This document shows, piece after piece, positions 25,952 to 34,610 of a DNA stretch of 36,340 nt (positions within the stretch are counted from its first letter, which is position 1; each line of letters opens with the position of its first letter). A program made the position numbers and the translations under genes. Below the pieces are notes generated by a model, which saw only the letters and a list, made by a program, of their open reading frames with translations, was not told where the DNA came from and made no database searches. The DNA is from Prevotella sp. (GTDB taxonomy: Bacteria; Bacteroidota; Bacteroidia; Bacteroidales; Bacteroidaceae): positions 1 through 36,340 of the forward strand of contig JALFPC010000014.1 in assembly GCA_022782305.1 (NCBI GenBank). Direction: 5' to 3'.

Positions 25952-27748
25952 ATGAAAAGAATTATTTTGTCTTTTGCCACTTTGGCACTGACAGCCACGA
26001 TGATGGCACAAACCCCTGCATTCCCAGGTGCGGAGGGACACGGAAGGTATACAAAGGGTGGCCGCGGAGGAAAGGTCATCCATGTCACCAACCTCAAGGA
26101 CGATGGGTCTACGGGTAGCCTCAGATGGGCGCTCAAGCAGAGCGGCACAAAGTATATTGTTTTCGATGTTAGCGGATATATAGACCTGAAGAGCCAACTC
26201 AATATACCATCTAATACTACCATTGCAGGACAGACTGCTCCCGGCGATGGTATCACCCTGAGGTATTATACCGTTTATCTCAATGGCGACAATATAGTGA
26301 TGCGCTTCATACGCAGCCGTCGCTCTCAGGTCAAGGATGTCAATGATGGTGCCGATGCTACATGGGGCAGGCATCACAAGAATGTAATCTTTGACCACTG
26401 CTCATTCTCATGGAGCATAGATGAGGTGGCTTCTTTCTATGACAACAGGGATTTCACTATGCAGTGGTGCAATATTACCGAAGGTCTGGCCAATCCCGGA
26501 CACTCCAAGGGCGAGCACAGTTATGGCGGTATATGGGGCGGAAAGGGTGCCTCTTTCCATCATAACCTCATTGCCCATGTGCAGAACCGCTCACCACGCT
26601 TCTGCGGAGCACGCTATAACTGGGAAGGTTACGACAAGACCAAGTATTCGTCATCCATAGAGGCAGAAATCGTTGACTTCCGCAACTGTGTAATCTATAA
26701 CTGGGGTAGCGGCGCTGGTTGCTATGGCGGCACTGGTGGCGGTAATATCAATATTGTAAACAACTATTATAAGGCTGGTCCAGGCACTTCTAACAAGAAA
26801 AATGTAACCACCGTTTCTGTGGCCACAAGCGGTAATGCCAGCGGTAGTCCATTCATGGGATATGCATGCCGCTATTTCATTAATGGCAACTATGTGACTG
26901 CTGCATCACCGTCTGCAAACTATGACTGGAGTGGAGTGAAATACGACAACGGACTCTCTACCATCAATGGTCAGTATTATATCCCCGATGCAGACCATAA
27001 TTATGGAAGCAATGTGACATACAAGAAGAATAGTAGCAATGTAGACTGCGTGAAACTCAAGTTGGATGAGGCTGTGGATGCAGGTGAGGTGACCACTCAT
27101 TCTGCCAAGAATGCTTTTGATAAGGTGATTGCCTATGCAGGTGCTTCGCTTAAACGCGATGAGGTTGACAAGAGATATTATAATGAAGCCAAAAACGGAA
27201 CTACTACTTATACAGGCGCTAAAAGTGGTAGAAAGGGTATTCTAGATGTTATCAACGACCCAAACGGTACACAAAATAGTGCTACTGCAAGTTATCCTAC
27301 ACTCGTGAGCGAGACTCGTCCTTCATCGTTCGATTCAGACAATGATGGTATGCCCGATGCTTGGGAGGCTGCCAATGGACTCAATCCCAACGATGCTTCT
27401 GATGCAATGAAGTATACTGTGGACCCAGAAGGCTATTATACCAATATCGAGGTGTATTGCAACTCGTTGGTGCAGGATATCATCATTGCCCAAAACCAGA
27501 ATGCCGATGATGCGGTTAACGACTACTTCCCTGCTTATTATAAGGAGGATGGCACCTATGTGGCTGCTGTTAATCCTCTGCATTCTGCCATCAATGATGC
27601 TTCTGCCGACATGGGCAATATCGTGAGCACAATGTATTACAACCTGCAGGGACAGCGCATCGCACAACCTTCTGCCGCTCCATGCATCAAGGTAGACCGT
27701 TTTGATAACGGAAGAACCAAGGTTACAAAGATAGCAGTAGCTAAGTAA
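25952..27748 (+). CDS. Exported pectate lyase (PL1-type)
   Basis: 598 aa, related to the lyase at 11698-13779. A signal peptide (MKRIILSFATLALTATMMAQ) leads straight into 'TPAFPGAEGHGRYTKGGRGG'. The beta-helix has 'TIAGQTAPGDG' (90-100), 'NVIFDHCSFSWSIDE' (144-158) and 'NRSPRFCGARY' (212-222), with R216 the probable catalytic Arg. A calcium-binding 'DSDNDGMPDAWE' segment lies near 461-472. The C-terminus (YNLQGQRI ... KVTKIAVAK) is a variant of the T9SS-like tail. Unlike the other lyase it has no additional beta module before the tail. It starts 60 bp after the fusion gene with no visible promoter or terminator between them, so the two are probably cotranscribed. It likely makes the oligogalacturonides that the SusCD system imports. 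Confidence 0.93.
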   Translation: MKRIILSFATLALTATMMAQTPAFPGAEGHGRYTKGGRGGKVIHVTNLKDDGSTGSLRWALKQSGTKYIVFDVSGYIDLKSQLNIPSNTTIAGQTAPGDGITLRYYTVYLNGDNIVMRFIRSRRSQVKDVNDGADATWGRHHKNVIFDHCSFSWSIDEVASFYDNRDFTMQWCNITEGLANPGHSKGEHSYGGIWGGKGASFHHNLIAHVQNRSPRFCGARYNWEGYDKTKYSSSIEAEIVDFRNCVIYNWGSGAGCYGGTGGGNINIVNNYYKAGPGTSNKKNVTTVSVATSGNASGSPFMGYACRYFINGNYVTAASPSANYDWSGVKYDNGLSTINGQYYIPDADHNYGSNVTYKKNSSNVDCVKLKLDEAVDAGEVTTHSAKNAFDKVIAYAGASLKRDEVDKRYYNEAKNGTTTYTGAKSGRKGILDVINDPNGTQNSATASYPTLVSETRPSSFDSDNDGMPDAWEAANGLNPNDASDAMKYTVDPEGYYTNIEVYCNSLVQDIIIAQNQNADDAVNDYFPAYYKEDGTYVAAVNPLHSAINDASADMGNIVSTMYYNLQGQRIAQPSAAPCIKVDRFDNGRTKVTKIAVAK

Positions 27749-27825
27749 TATATAAGGTGCGGCAATACGCCGTACCCCCTATGCTGAAGCCTAACCTCAA
27801 AGGTCTTGGATAGATTCTTAAAATA

Positions 27826-27859
27826 TGAGGGTGTGTCAATTACTCTTGACACACCCTCA
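27826..27859. terminator. Bidirectional intrinsic terminator
   Basis: Perfect 14-bp inverted repeat TGAGGGTGTGTCAA / TTGACACACCCTCA with a 6-base loop and a following T run (TTTT). It lies between the pectate lyase and the convergent 247-aa gene. Its arm and loop share GTGTCAATTA with the terminator at 11592-11623. Confidence 0.92.
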
Positions 27860-27892
27860 TTTTCTATTTTCAAACTAAGATATCTCTTTTGT

Positions 27893-27957
27893 TCTCAGTT
27901 TAGGATATTTTGCTCTGAATCTAAGATTAAAGATATTATGTTCTGAATCTAAGATTA
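27893..27957. repeat. Short degenerate tandem repeat, 28-bp period
   Basis: TCTGAATCTAAGATTA occurs exactly twice (27914-27929 and 27942-27957), 28 bp apart, with a degraded copy (10 of 16 positions) at 27893-27908. The last copy overlaps the stop codon of the minus-strand 247-aa gene. Function unknown. Placement mirrors the repeat at 11637-11688: terminator, then repeat, then the end of a convergent gene. Confidence 0.7.
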
Positions 27958-28698
27958 TTTGTTCATGAACTTGAAGCCACCCTGGATAACCATGCCTTTG
28001 TAAGACTTGTCAACCTTCTGTCCAGCGAGGTTAAACATTGGAGCCTCGGTGCTGTTAGCCTTAACTGTAGAGATAGCTGTGCTTTCACCAGCCTTGTAGA
28101 GGTTCATGATGATACATGGCTGCTTACCACCATTCTTGAAGAAGAAGCGACCTGTGAGATTGAGGTTGTCAATAGTAATCACACCTGGGTCTACACCGCA
28201 AACGTCTCTGCCACCATCATCCTTGGCTACTGAACTCTTGTCAACGCTGATTACGTCGCCAGTTCCGTCGTTTGTATACTGGGCTACATAAGCACCTTCA
28301 ACGATAGTACCGAGAGTGGCGATGTAGGTAGGTGTGCCAGCTGTATTGCTGAAACCTATAACTTCAATTTTGCTGATGGTTACACCCTCTGGCAGGTCGA
28401 TAGCAGTGGGAGCACCATTAGAGAGCTTGAATGTGCGATACTCAGTGCCATTGTAGGTGATGTAAGCACCGTCACCGAAAGCTTTGTCAGCCTTGAGCAG
28501 ATAAGCAGTCAGTCCAGGAGCTGTTGTGCAGGTCATGTTTGCTGGATCTGTCACTGTGGTGGCGCCGATGGGCTCCTCGAATTCACCAGTTGCTGTACCA
28601 TAGGTAGCATAGTCTGAACCACCCTGAAGGATGAAATCCTGTGCGTTAACACTTGCTGCGAAGAGAGCAGCTGCTGCAAGAGTAAAAATTTTCTTCAT
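27955..28698 (-). CDS. Small exported protein; core resembles the C-terminal module of the pectate lyase
   Basis: 247 aa of unknown function. It has a clean signal peptide (MKKIFTLAAAALFAASVNA, cleavage near residue 19 or 20). Residues about 85-202 ('KLSNGAPTAIDLPEGVTISK', 'VIGFSNTAGTPTYIATLGT', 'LTGRFFFKNGGKQPCIIMNL') align by eye with residues 553-643 of the pectate lyase at 11698-13779 ('YSNGVNNTINIPDGITIGKA', 'FTGYSNVDDKTSYLYKVGT', 'ATGSLLFAVKGNQSVLNIVL'). The C-terminus (FNLAGQKV ... YKGMVIQGG) is a T9SS-like tail. No catalytic motif is visible. It sits inside the pectin locus, divergent from susC. A stand-alone pectin-binding protein is the best guess, but that is inference. Confidence 0.88.
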   Translation of the reverse strand: MKKIFTLAAAALFAASVNAQDFILQGGSDYATYGTATGEFEEPIGATTVTDPANMTCTTAPGLTAYLLKADKAFGDGAYITYNGTEYRTFKLSNGAPTAIDLPEGVTISKIEVIGFSNTAGTPTYIATLGTIVEGAYVAQYTNDGTGDVISVDKSSVAKDDGGRDVCGVDPGVITIDNLNLTGRFFFKNGGKQPCIIMNLYKAGESTAISTVKANSTEAPMFNLAGQKVDKSYKGMVIQGGFKFMNK

Positions 28699-28770
28699 AA
28701 CTGTTTAAGTTTTTAGAATTAATAATGATGTTTTAGTATTTTGATTGTATCTTTGTCTTAATGACCAATG

Positions 28771-28801
28771 CAAAGGTACACATAATTATTTTAATAAACA
28801 A
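28771..28801 (-). promoter_or_regulatory. Promoter of the 247-aa secreted protein gene
   Basis: On the minus strand TACCTTTG (28771-28778) matches TAnnTTTG, and TTG (28799-28801) lies 20 bp upstream as the -33 box. The start codon at 28698 is 73 bp downstream. Confidence 0.72.
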
Positions 28802-28880
28802 TGAAAAATCTTCATATTTTGACCTAATAATTATCAAAAATGAAAAATCATGGCGATTTTTAAAAAATATCCACTGATTT

Positions 28881-28913
28881 TTTGCAATTTTCCCAATGTT
28901 TTAATTATCTTTG
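28881..28913 (+). promoter_or_regulatory. Distal plus-strand promoter upstream of susC
   Basis: TTTG (28881-28884), a 21-bp spacer and TATCTTTG (28906-28913) form a good Bacteroidetes promoter, 207 bp before the susC-like start codon. A second promoter lies closer, at 29053-29087, so this one would give either a long leader or a separate short RNA. Confidence 0.65.
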
Positions 28914-29052
28914 CATAGTAAAACTCAAAACAAACGAAACATTTGGCATTGGGCAGATGTCTAATGAAATATGATGACCACAGCGGACGAGTGTGTTAAA
29001 AATGGGGTAATAGTAGGTCGTATGACAAATTTTCCCCTCAAAAAGACAATTC
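28914..29052 (+). other. Transcribed leader or possible small RNA between two promoters
   Basis: Together with 28699-28880 this makes up most of the only long gene-free gap in the pectin locus (28699-29120). It contains no ORF beyond a 12-codon one (28964-28999, MKYDDHSGRVC), only weak hairpins and no clear intrinsic terminator. It may be a 5' leader of susC or an unlisted small RNA. This is a low-confidence suggestion from promoter positions alone. Confidence 0.25.
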
Positions 29053-29087
29053 TTTGCCGCTTATGTTACATATATATATTACATTTG
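29053..29087 (+). promoter_or_regulatory. Proximal promoter of the susC-like operon
   Basis: TACATTTG (29080-29087) matches TAnnTTTG and lies 33 bp before the ATG at 29121, the usual distance. TTTG at 29053-29056 could be the -33 box, although the 23-bp spacer is long. Confidence 0.65.
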
Positions 29088-29120
29088 CAGACCGATTTTT
29101 TTTAATTAAATAATATAACT

Positions 29121-32100
29121 ATGCCTAAAAATTTGAAAACTTTTCGAATTGCGCTGTTGGCACTATTCACAATGCTTGTGACGAGCCTATCGGCGCAGAC
29201 AGTCAAAGGAAATGTTAAGGACTCCAGTGGGGAGCCCGTGATTGGAGCCACGGTAGTAGAAGTGGGTTCCAAAAACATGACAGTTACCGACCTTGACGGA
29301 AATTTCTCAATCAAGGTTTCCGGTAGCAAGAAACTTCAGTTTACCTATGTTGGTATGAAAACCAAGACTATTAGTGTGGCTGGCAAGTCTTCTGTAAACG
29401 TGCAGATGGAAGATGAAGCCTCTACTCTAAATGAACTTGTGGTTATCGGTTACGGTTCTGTTAAGAAGAAAGACCTTACCGGTTCGGTAGTTTCTGTAAA
29501 GGGTGAGTCACTTACTAAGGTGCCTGTTCCCAACGTGGGTGAGGCTCTCTCTGGTAAGATGTCTGGTGTGCGTGTTACTACCACCGACGGTTCTCCCGAT
29601 GCAGAAGTGCTCATCCGCGTACGTGGTGGCGGTTCTATCACTGGCGACAACTCTCCTCTTTACGTAATCGACGGTTTCCCTGCAGACAATATCAACGATA
29701 TCTCTACAAATGATATCGAGGATATCACTGTGCTTAAGGATGCCTCTTCTACCGCTATCTATGGTACCCGTGGTGCCAATGGTGTTATCCTTATCACCAC
29801 CAAGGGCGGCCAGTCTGGCAAGACACGTATCAACTACAACGGCTTCGTGCAGACCAAGACCGTGGCTAACCGCCAGAAGGCTATGGACACATACAATTAT
29901 GTGATGAGCAACTACGAATATGCAGTGCTCCGTGGCGACAAGGCAGTGCAGAGTTTCGAGGAGATGTTTGGCGTTTATGACGACCTCGACATCTACAAGA
30001 GCATTGATGCCATCGACTGGCAGGAGGATATGTTTGGTGCCGATGTGCTCTCTACACAGCAGAACGTAAGCCTGAACGGTGGTAACGACAAGACCAAGTT
30101 CTCGCTCAGCGGCACATACGACTACAACGGCGGTCTGATGCCAAACAATGACTACTCTCGTTTCTCTGTAAACTTCAAACTCGACCACGAGATCAACAAG
30201 AAACTCAAGTTCCGCCTCAATGCACGTGTCAGCGACCAAGAGGTAAACGGTTCGGGTACTCAGGGTGGCACTTATAAGATACGTACCTCTCAGGCCATCA
30301 CCTCTCAGGCCACTAAGGGTCTTTCTGCTTATGTAACTCCAGACTTCAGTTCTATGAACGATGAGGAATATCAGGAGTATCTCAATAGCAACATGACACT
30401 TGCCGAGCAGGCAGCCAGATACTGGAGAAAGAAGAACCAGCGCAAGTTTGACTTCAATGCCAGTCTTGATTGGAAGATTATCAAGGGTCTGACCGCTCAT
30501 GCTGAGGCTGGATATGGTTATGGTTTCGACGAGCAGAAGAACTGGTGGGGTTCTACCACTACCAATGCTTCTTATGAGGGTGGTCTGCCACTTGCTGAGT
30601 GGACAAAGACAAACCGCACTACTCTGCGCGAAGAGGTGCACCTCACTTACGACCTCAAGATCAATGATCATAAACTCAATGTGATGGCTGGTCAGGAGTA
30701 TTCAAACAAGATGTCTAACTATAATTTCATGCACGGTTCAGGTTATAGCAAGGCATCAACAGCCGAAGAGGTGTTTGCAAACTTCGCCAGCGGTACCAAT
30801 ACTCCTCAGGTTAAGAGTATGACCAACCCCGACGAGCGTCTTCTCTCTTACTTCGGACGTATCAATTACACATTCAAGGAGCGTTATCTCGCCACCTTCA
30901 CAGCACGTTACGATGGTAGCTCGCTCTTTGAGTCTGGCAAGCAGTGGGGCTTCTTCCCTGCAGCCGCTCTCTCTTGGCGTATTATCGAGGAGCCATTCAT
31001 GGAGAGCACACATAAGTGGTTGTCAAACTTGAAACTCCGCGTGTCTATCGGTGAGGCTGGTAACAACCGTATATCCTCTTCTGCCACACGCGCTCTCTGG
31101 TCTCTCAACGATGGCAGCAAACGCTATGGTGTGGGCGACAGCGAAAACAACCATTATAAATTAGGTACTGTGCTTGCCAACCCAGACCTTACATGGGAGA
31201 CTATGATCACTCGAAATATTGGTCTTGACTTCGGTTTGTTCAACGAGCGTATCAACGGATCTGTTGAGTTCTACTACAACACTACCAAAGACCTGCTTAT
31301 CCAGCACAGCGTGACCGCTCCTGGTTTCACAACAGTGTATGAAAACAGTGGTGAGACTTCTAACAAGGGTATCGATATCACCTTAAACGCCAATATCGTA
31401 CGCAAGAAGAACTTCACTCTCGATGCCAACTTCAATATCGGCTTCAACAAGTCTAACGTGGAGAAACTGGCCAACGGAGTACAGGAGATGAGCTTCCAGT
31501 CTGGTTGGGCTGGCACCGACAACAAGAATGTTGATGACTATATCGTGCGCGTAGGTCAGCCTATCGGTCTTATCTACGGTTGGCTATCTGACGGATATTA
31601 TACCACTGCCGACTTCGAGTCATACGACCCTGCTACAGGAGTATACAAACTCAAGGATGGCGTACCATCACAGTCACTCTCTGGCGGTACCATCGGTTTG
31701 CGCCCAGGTACTGTTAAACTCAAGGACGTGAGTGGTCCTAACGGTACTCCTGATGGTGTCGTTGATGGTTACGACCGTGTTCAGATTGGCGATACCAACC
31801 CAACATGTCAGGGTGGTTTCGGATTTAATATCACCTTCCTGCAGAACTTCGATTTCTCTGCAAACTTCACCTATTCTATCGGCAATGATATCTACAATGC
31901 CAACAAGATCGCATCATCACAGCGCTACCGCTCGGGTTCTTATCCAAACATGCTCAACGATATGCGTCCAGGCAATGTATACTCTTACCTCAACCCACAG
32001 ACAGGCGAACTGCTGACCAGCCTCGAAGACCTTGCATACTGGAATGAAGGTGGCAACGGACAGGCAGCCAAGCAGTATTGGAGCCCATTCTCTTGGGGTG

Positions 32101-32396
32101 ACGCAGTGGTTGCTCCTACCTCATGGGCAATCGAGGATGCTTCATTCCTCCGTCTGCAGAGTGTAACCCTCGGATATACATTGCCTAAGAAACTAATAGC
32201 CAAGGTGGGCATTCAGAACCTCCGCGTATATGCTACTGCTACCAACCTCTTCTGCATAACCGACTATACAGGCTATGACCCAGAGGTGAGCTCATACTCT
32301 CGTAACAGCAGCTACTCTGGCTTGACTCCAGGTATTGACTACTCTTCATATCCAAAGAGCCGCTCATTCACCTTCGGTCTCAACTTAACATTATAA
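29121..32396 (+). CDS. SusC-like TonB-dependent transporter
   Basis: 1091 aa outer-membrane beta-barrel that imports oligosaccharides with its SusD partner, powered by TonB. After a signal peptide (to about residue 25, LSAQ) comes a carboxypeptidase-regulatory-like domain (26-97, 'VKGNVKDSSGEPVIGATV'), a TonB-box region 'ELVVIGYG' (105-112) and the plug ('GEALSGKMSGVRV ... VLIRVRGGGSI ... LYVIDGFP ... ILITTKGG'). The barrel ends with 'RSFTFGLNLTL' and a terminal Leu, as expected for outer-membrane proteins. The gap to susD is 27 bp, so they form an operon. The pectin enzymes next door suggest that the substrate is a pectin oligosaccharide. No regulator gene is adjacent in the window. Confidence 0.97.
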   Translation: MPKNLKTFRIALLALFTMLVTSLSAQTVKGNVKDSSGEPVIGATVVEVGSKNMTVTDLDGNFSIKVSGSKKLQFTYVGMKTKTISVAGKSSVNVQMEDEASTLNELVVIGYGSVKKKDLTGSVVSVKGESLTKVPVPNVGEALSGKMSGVRVTTTDGSPDAEVLIRVRGGGSITGDNSPLYVIDGFPADNINDISTNDIEDITVLKDASSTAIYGTRGANGVILITTKGGQSGKTRINYNGFVQTKTVANRQKAMDTYNYVMSNYEYAVLRGDKAVQSFEEMFGVYDDLDIYKSIDAIDWQEDMFGADVLSTQQNVSLNGGNDKTKFSLSGTYDYNGGLMPNNDYSRFSVNFKLDHEINKKLKFRLNARVSDQEVNGSGTQGGTYKIRTSQAITSQATKGLSAYVTPDFSSMNDEEYQEYLNSNMTLAEQAARYWRKKNQRKFDFNASLDWKIIKGLTAHAEAGYGYGFDEQKNWWGSTTTNASYEGGLPLAEWTKTNRTTLREEVHLTYDLKINDHKLNVMAGQEYSNKMSNYNFMHGSGYSKASTAEEVFANFASGTNTPQVKSMTNPDERLLSYFGRINYTFKERYLATFTARYDGSSLFESGKQWGFFPAAALSWRIIEEPFMESTHKWLSNLKLRVSIGEAGNNRISSSATRALWSLNDGSKRYGVGDSENNHYKLGTVLANPDLTWETMITRNIGLDFGLFNERINGSVEFYYNTTKDLLIQHSVTAPGFTTVYENSGETSNKGIDITLNANIVRKKNFTLDANFNIGFNKSNVEKLANGVQEMSFQSGWAGTDNKNVDDYIVRVGQPIGLIYGWLSDGYYTTADFESYDPATGVYKLKDGVPSQSLSGGTIGLRPGTVKLKDVSGPNGTPDGVVDGYDRVQIGDTNPTCQGGFGFNITFLQNFDFSANFTYSIGNDIYNANKIASSQRYRSGSYPNMLNDMRPGNVYSYLNPQTGELLTSLEDLAYWNEGGNGQAAKQYWSPFSWGDAVVAPTSWAIEDASFLRLQSVTLGYTLPKKLIAKVGIQNLRVYATATNLFCITDYTGYDPEVSSYSRNSSYSGLTPGIDYSSYPKSRSFTFGLNLTL

Positions 32397-32423
32397 TCCA
32401 TCAACAGAAAACAGATATATAAT

Positions 32424-34595
32424 ATGAAACTAAATAATAAATTTATTCTCGCTTCGGCAGTTGTGGGTAGTGCGCTTACTATCACATCATGTAGTGATGT
32501 GCTTGATGTTGACCGCCCATCATCTCAAGACAGTGAGTTCGTGTTTATGAACACCGAATATGCCACTACGGCCCTCAACGGTGTCTATGCCCTGTTTGGA
32601 GAAGATCCATTCACATCACGTATGTCGTGCGTATGGATGCAGAACACCGACGTGGAGGCTTACACTCCCAACTCTGGCAAACCCAGCGGTTCTCACCGTT
32701 CTGATATCTGGGGTCTGCAGGGTGGACTCGATGTTTCCTTCGGTGATATCTACAAGGCTTGGAACAACAACTTCCAGGCTATCGAGCAGGCAAACAACGT
32801 GATACAAGGTTGCGAAAACAGTTCCGTGGCCAGCGATGCTGAAATGCTTCAGATTAAGGGTGAGGCTGTATGTCTTAAGGCTTGGCGTTATCTGATGCTC
32901 TGCAACTATTGGGGAGATGTGCCTTATTATGACTCTCCTTCCAAGTTTGGCGATGAATTGGATAAGCCCAAAACCGACAAGAACATCATCTATAGCCGCT
33001 GCCTCCAGCAGTTGGTAGACGTTGAAGGTGACATGAAGTTCAGCGATGTAAACACCGGTGGCACTGAGCGTTGCAATCGCGATTTCGCTCTTGGTCTCAT
33101 TGCCAAGATGGCTCTCTTCCGTGCTGGTTATGGCATGACAGCAGATGGCACCATGAAGAAGGCTGACGACTATCTCGACACCAGTTCCGACGATCTCGCA
33201 GTTAAATATACTGTAAACGGCACCGAGAAGGTGGCACGCACATGTGCTGATTATTATCAGATGGCCAAGGATTATTGCCAGAAACTCATCTCCCTCAAGG
33301 GACGCACACTGCGCAGCGACTATGAGAGCATCTTCACAGACCTCGAGTCGGGCATCGTGGCCAACAATGATGAGATTCTCTATCAGGTGGCATTTGTTGT
33401 TAACCGTGGTGGCGATGTAGGCTGGTGTATCGGCGTGCCAAACACAGGTACCTGCACATACGGCAATACCACTGCTCAGGTTGGCTTCAACCCTATTTAT
33501 TACATGACATTCTCTGACAATGATATCCGCCGCGACATCACTTGCACCAAGTATAGTCACGACAATGATACCATCAAACCTGCTACAATAACAGCTCTTG
33601 GTGTGGGTAAGTTTGACAGATATGAGGCTGGTCCAAACTTCAGCCTCGGCTCTTCCTCTTCAAAGGGTACTGGTGTCAACTGGCCTGTAATGCGCTATTC
33701 TGAGGTGCTTCTCATGTTGGCAGAGGCTGAGAATGAACTCAATGGTCCTACCGCCCTTGCCCAGGATGCTCTCACTCAGGTGCGTGCTCGTGCCTTTGCC
33801 AAATCTCCCGACTATGCTGGTGATGTGACCAATTATGTGGCTGCTGCCGCTGCCGACAAGGCCAAGTTCTTCAATGCCATCGTTGATGAGCGTGCTTGGG
33901 AGTTTGGTGGCGAATGTGTGCGCAAGTGGGACCTCCAGCGCTGGAATATCTATGGTCAGAAGGTCAACGAGGCTGTGCGCAACATGAACGCATTCGGCAT
34001 TGCTTGTAATCCTGTACTGATGGAGGATGCAGCCCTTGTGGCCCAATATCCTGAGGTGGCCAAATATCAGGGTTGTGCCAATATCCTTTATTACAATAAG
34101 GAGGCAAAAGCCAAGGATAAGAAGAAACTCACATGGATTAACGACAAGTATAGCTATACCGACTCAATAGAAATTGAGGCCCGCAATGGTGTCAACCAGG
34201 TTAACTGGGGTAAGGCAATGATTAAGAGCGTTACCACATATATATATAATAATAAGACATATACTGCAAGTCCTACCAAGACTGTTAACAAAGAAGAAGG
34301 TACAGTGACCTACAAATTCAACGACGATACTGAGGTGACAGTAAATGAGGGCGAATATCCTGGCATTACCAAGAAGGTGGTTTACCAGTGCTCTGATCAG
34401 GCTGCACGTCTGTATCGCGGATATACCGGCGACACAGGCATCGGCAGCGGCGACCTCTGCTATCTCTTGCCTATAGGTTCTATCACAATGAGTTCAAGCT
34501 CTGTGCTCACCAACGATGGATATGGCTTTGCCAACATCTCCGACAGCGAGGGTAAGAACTATGAACTCAAGACTGTTACTACTGACTTTAAATAA
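32424..34595 (+). CDS. SusD-like surface glycan-binding lipoprotein
   Basis: 723 aa lipoprotein that forms the lid over the SusC-like transporter and helps bind glycan. The lipobox is 'LTITSC' with C23 as the lipidated Cys. Family motifs include 'NTEYATTALNGVYALFG' near the N-terminus, 'CLKAWRYLMLCNYWGDVPYY', 'WPVMRYSEVLLMLAEAENEL' and 'DERAWEFGGECVRKWDLQRWN'. At 723 aa it is longer than most SusD proteins (commonly 500-650); the additional length is a lysine- and threonine-rich stretch about residues 565-650. The next gene starts 15 bp later. Confidence 0.96.
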   Translation: MKLNNKFILASAVVGSALTITSCSDVLDVDRPSSQDSEFVFMNTEYATTALNGVYALFGEDPFTSRMSCVWMQNTDVEAYTPNSGKPSGSHRSDIWGLQGGLDVSFGDIYKAWNNNFQAIEQANNVIQGCENSSVASDAEMLQIKGEAVCLKAWRYLMLCNYWGDVPYYDSPSKFGDELDKPKTDKNIIYSRCLQQLVDVEGDMKFSDVNTGGTERCNRDFALGLIAKMALFRAGYGMTADGTMKKADDYLDTSSDDLAVKYTVNGTEKVARTCADYYQMAKDYCQKLISLKGRTLRSDYESIFTDLESGIVANNDEILYQVAFVVNRGGDVGWCIGVPNTGTCTYGNTTAQVGFNPIYYMTFSDNDIRRDITCTKYSHDNDTIKPATITALGVGKFDRYEAGPNFSLGSSSSKGTGVNWPVMRYSEVLLMLAEAENELNGPTALAQDALTQVRARAFAKSPDYAGDVTNYVAAAAADKAKFFNAIVDERAWEFGGECVRKWDLQRWNIYGQKVNEAVRNMNAFGIACNPVLMEDAALVAQYPEVAKYQGCANILYYNKEAKAKDKKKLTWINDKYSYTDSIEIEARNGVNQVNWGKAMIKSVTTYIYNNKTYTASPTKTVNKEEGTVTYKFNDDTEVTVNEGEYPGITKKVVYQCSDQAARLYRGYTGDTGIGSGDLCYLLPIGSITMSSSSVLTNDGYGFANISDSEGKNYELKTVTTDFK

Positions 34596-34610
34596 AATCA
34601 CGAAAGCAAT

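Noticed and set aside
25421..26398. 325-codon minus-strand open frame across two pectin genes
   Set aside because: It runs antisense through the end of the fusion and the start of the second lyase, both with clear motifs.
28748..28755. Plus-strand TATCTTTG
   Set aside because: It matches the -7 consensus but no -33 box lies at the proper distance and no plus-strand gene follows closely. Probably chance in AT-rich sequence.
28843..28861. Inverted repeat AAAAATC / GATTTTT
   Set aside because: Only 7 bp and almost all A-T, in a very AT-rich region. Not convincing as a terminator or operator.
29508..30671. 387-codon minus-strand open frame inside susC
   Set aside because: Antisense to well-conserved SusC plug and barrel sequence. 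No features of its own.
32616..33560. 314-codon minus-strand open frame inside susD
   Set aside because: Antisense to SusD motifs. The composition is a shadow of the coding strand.
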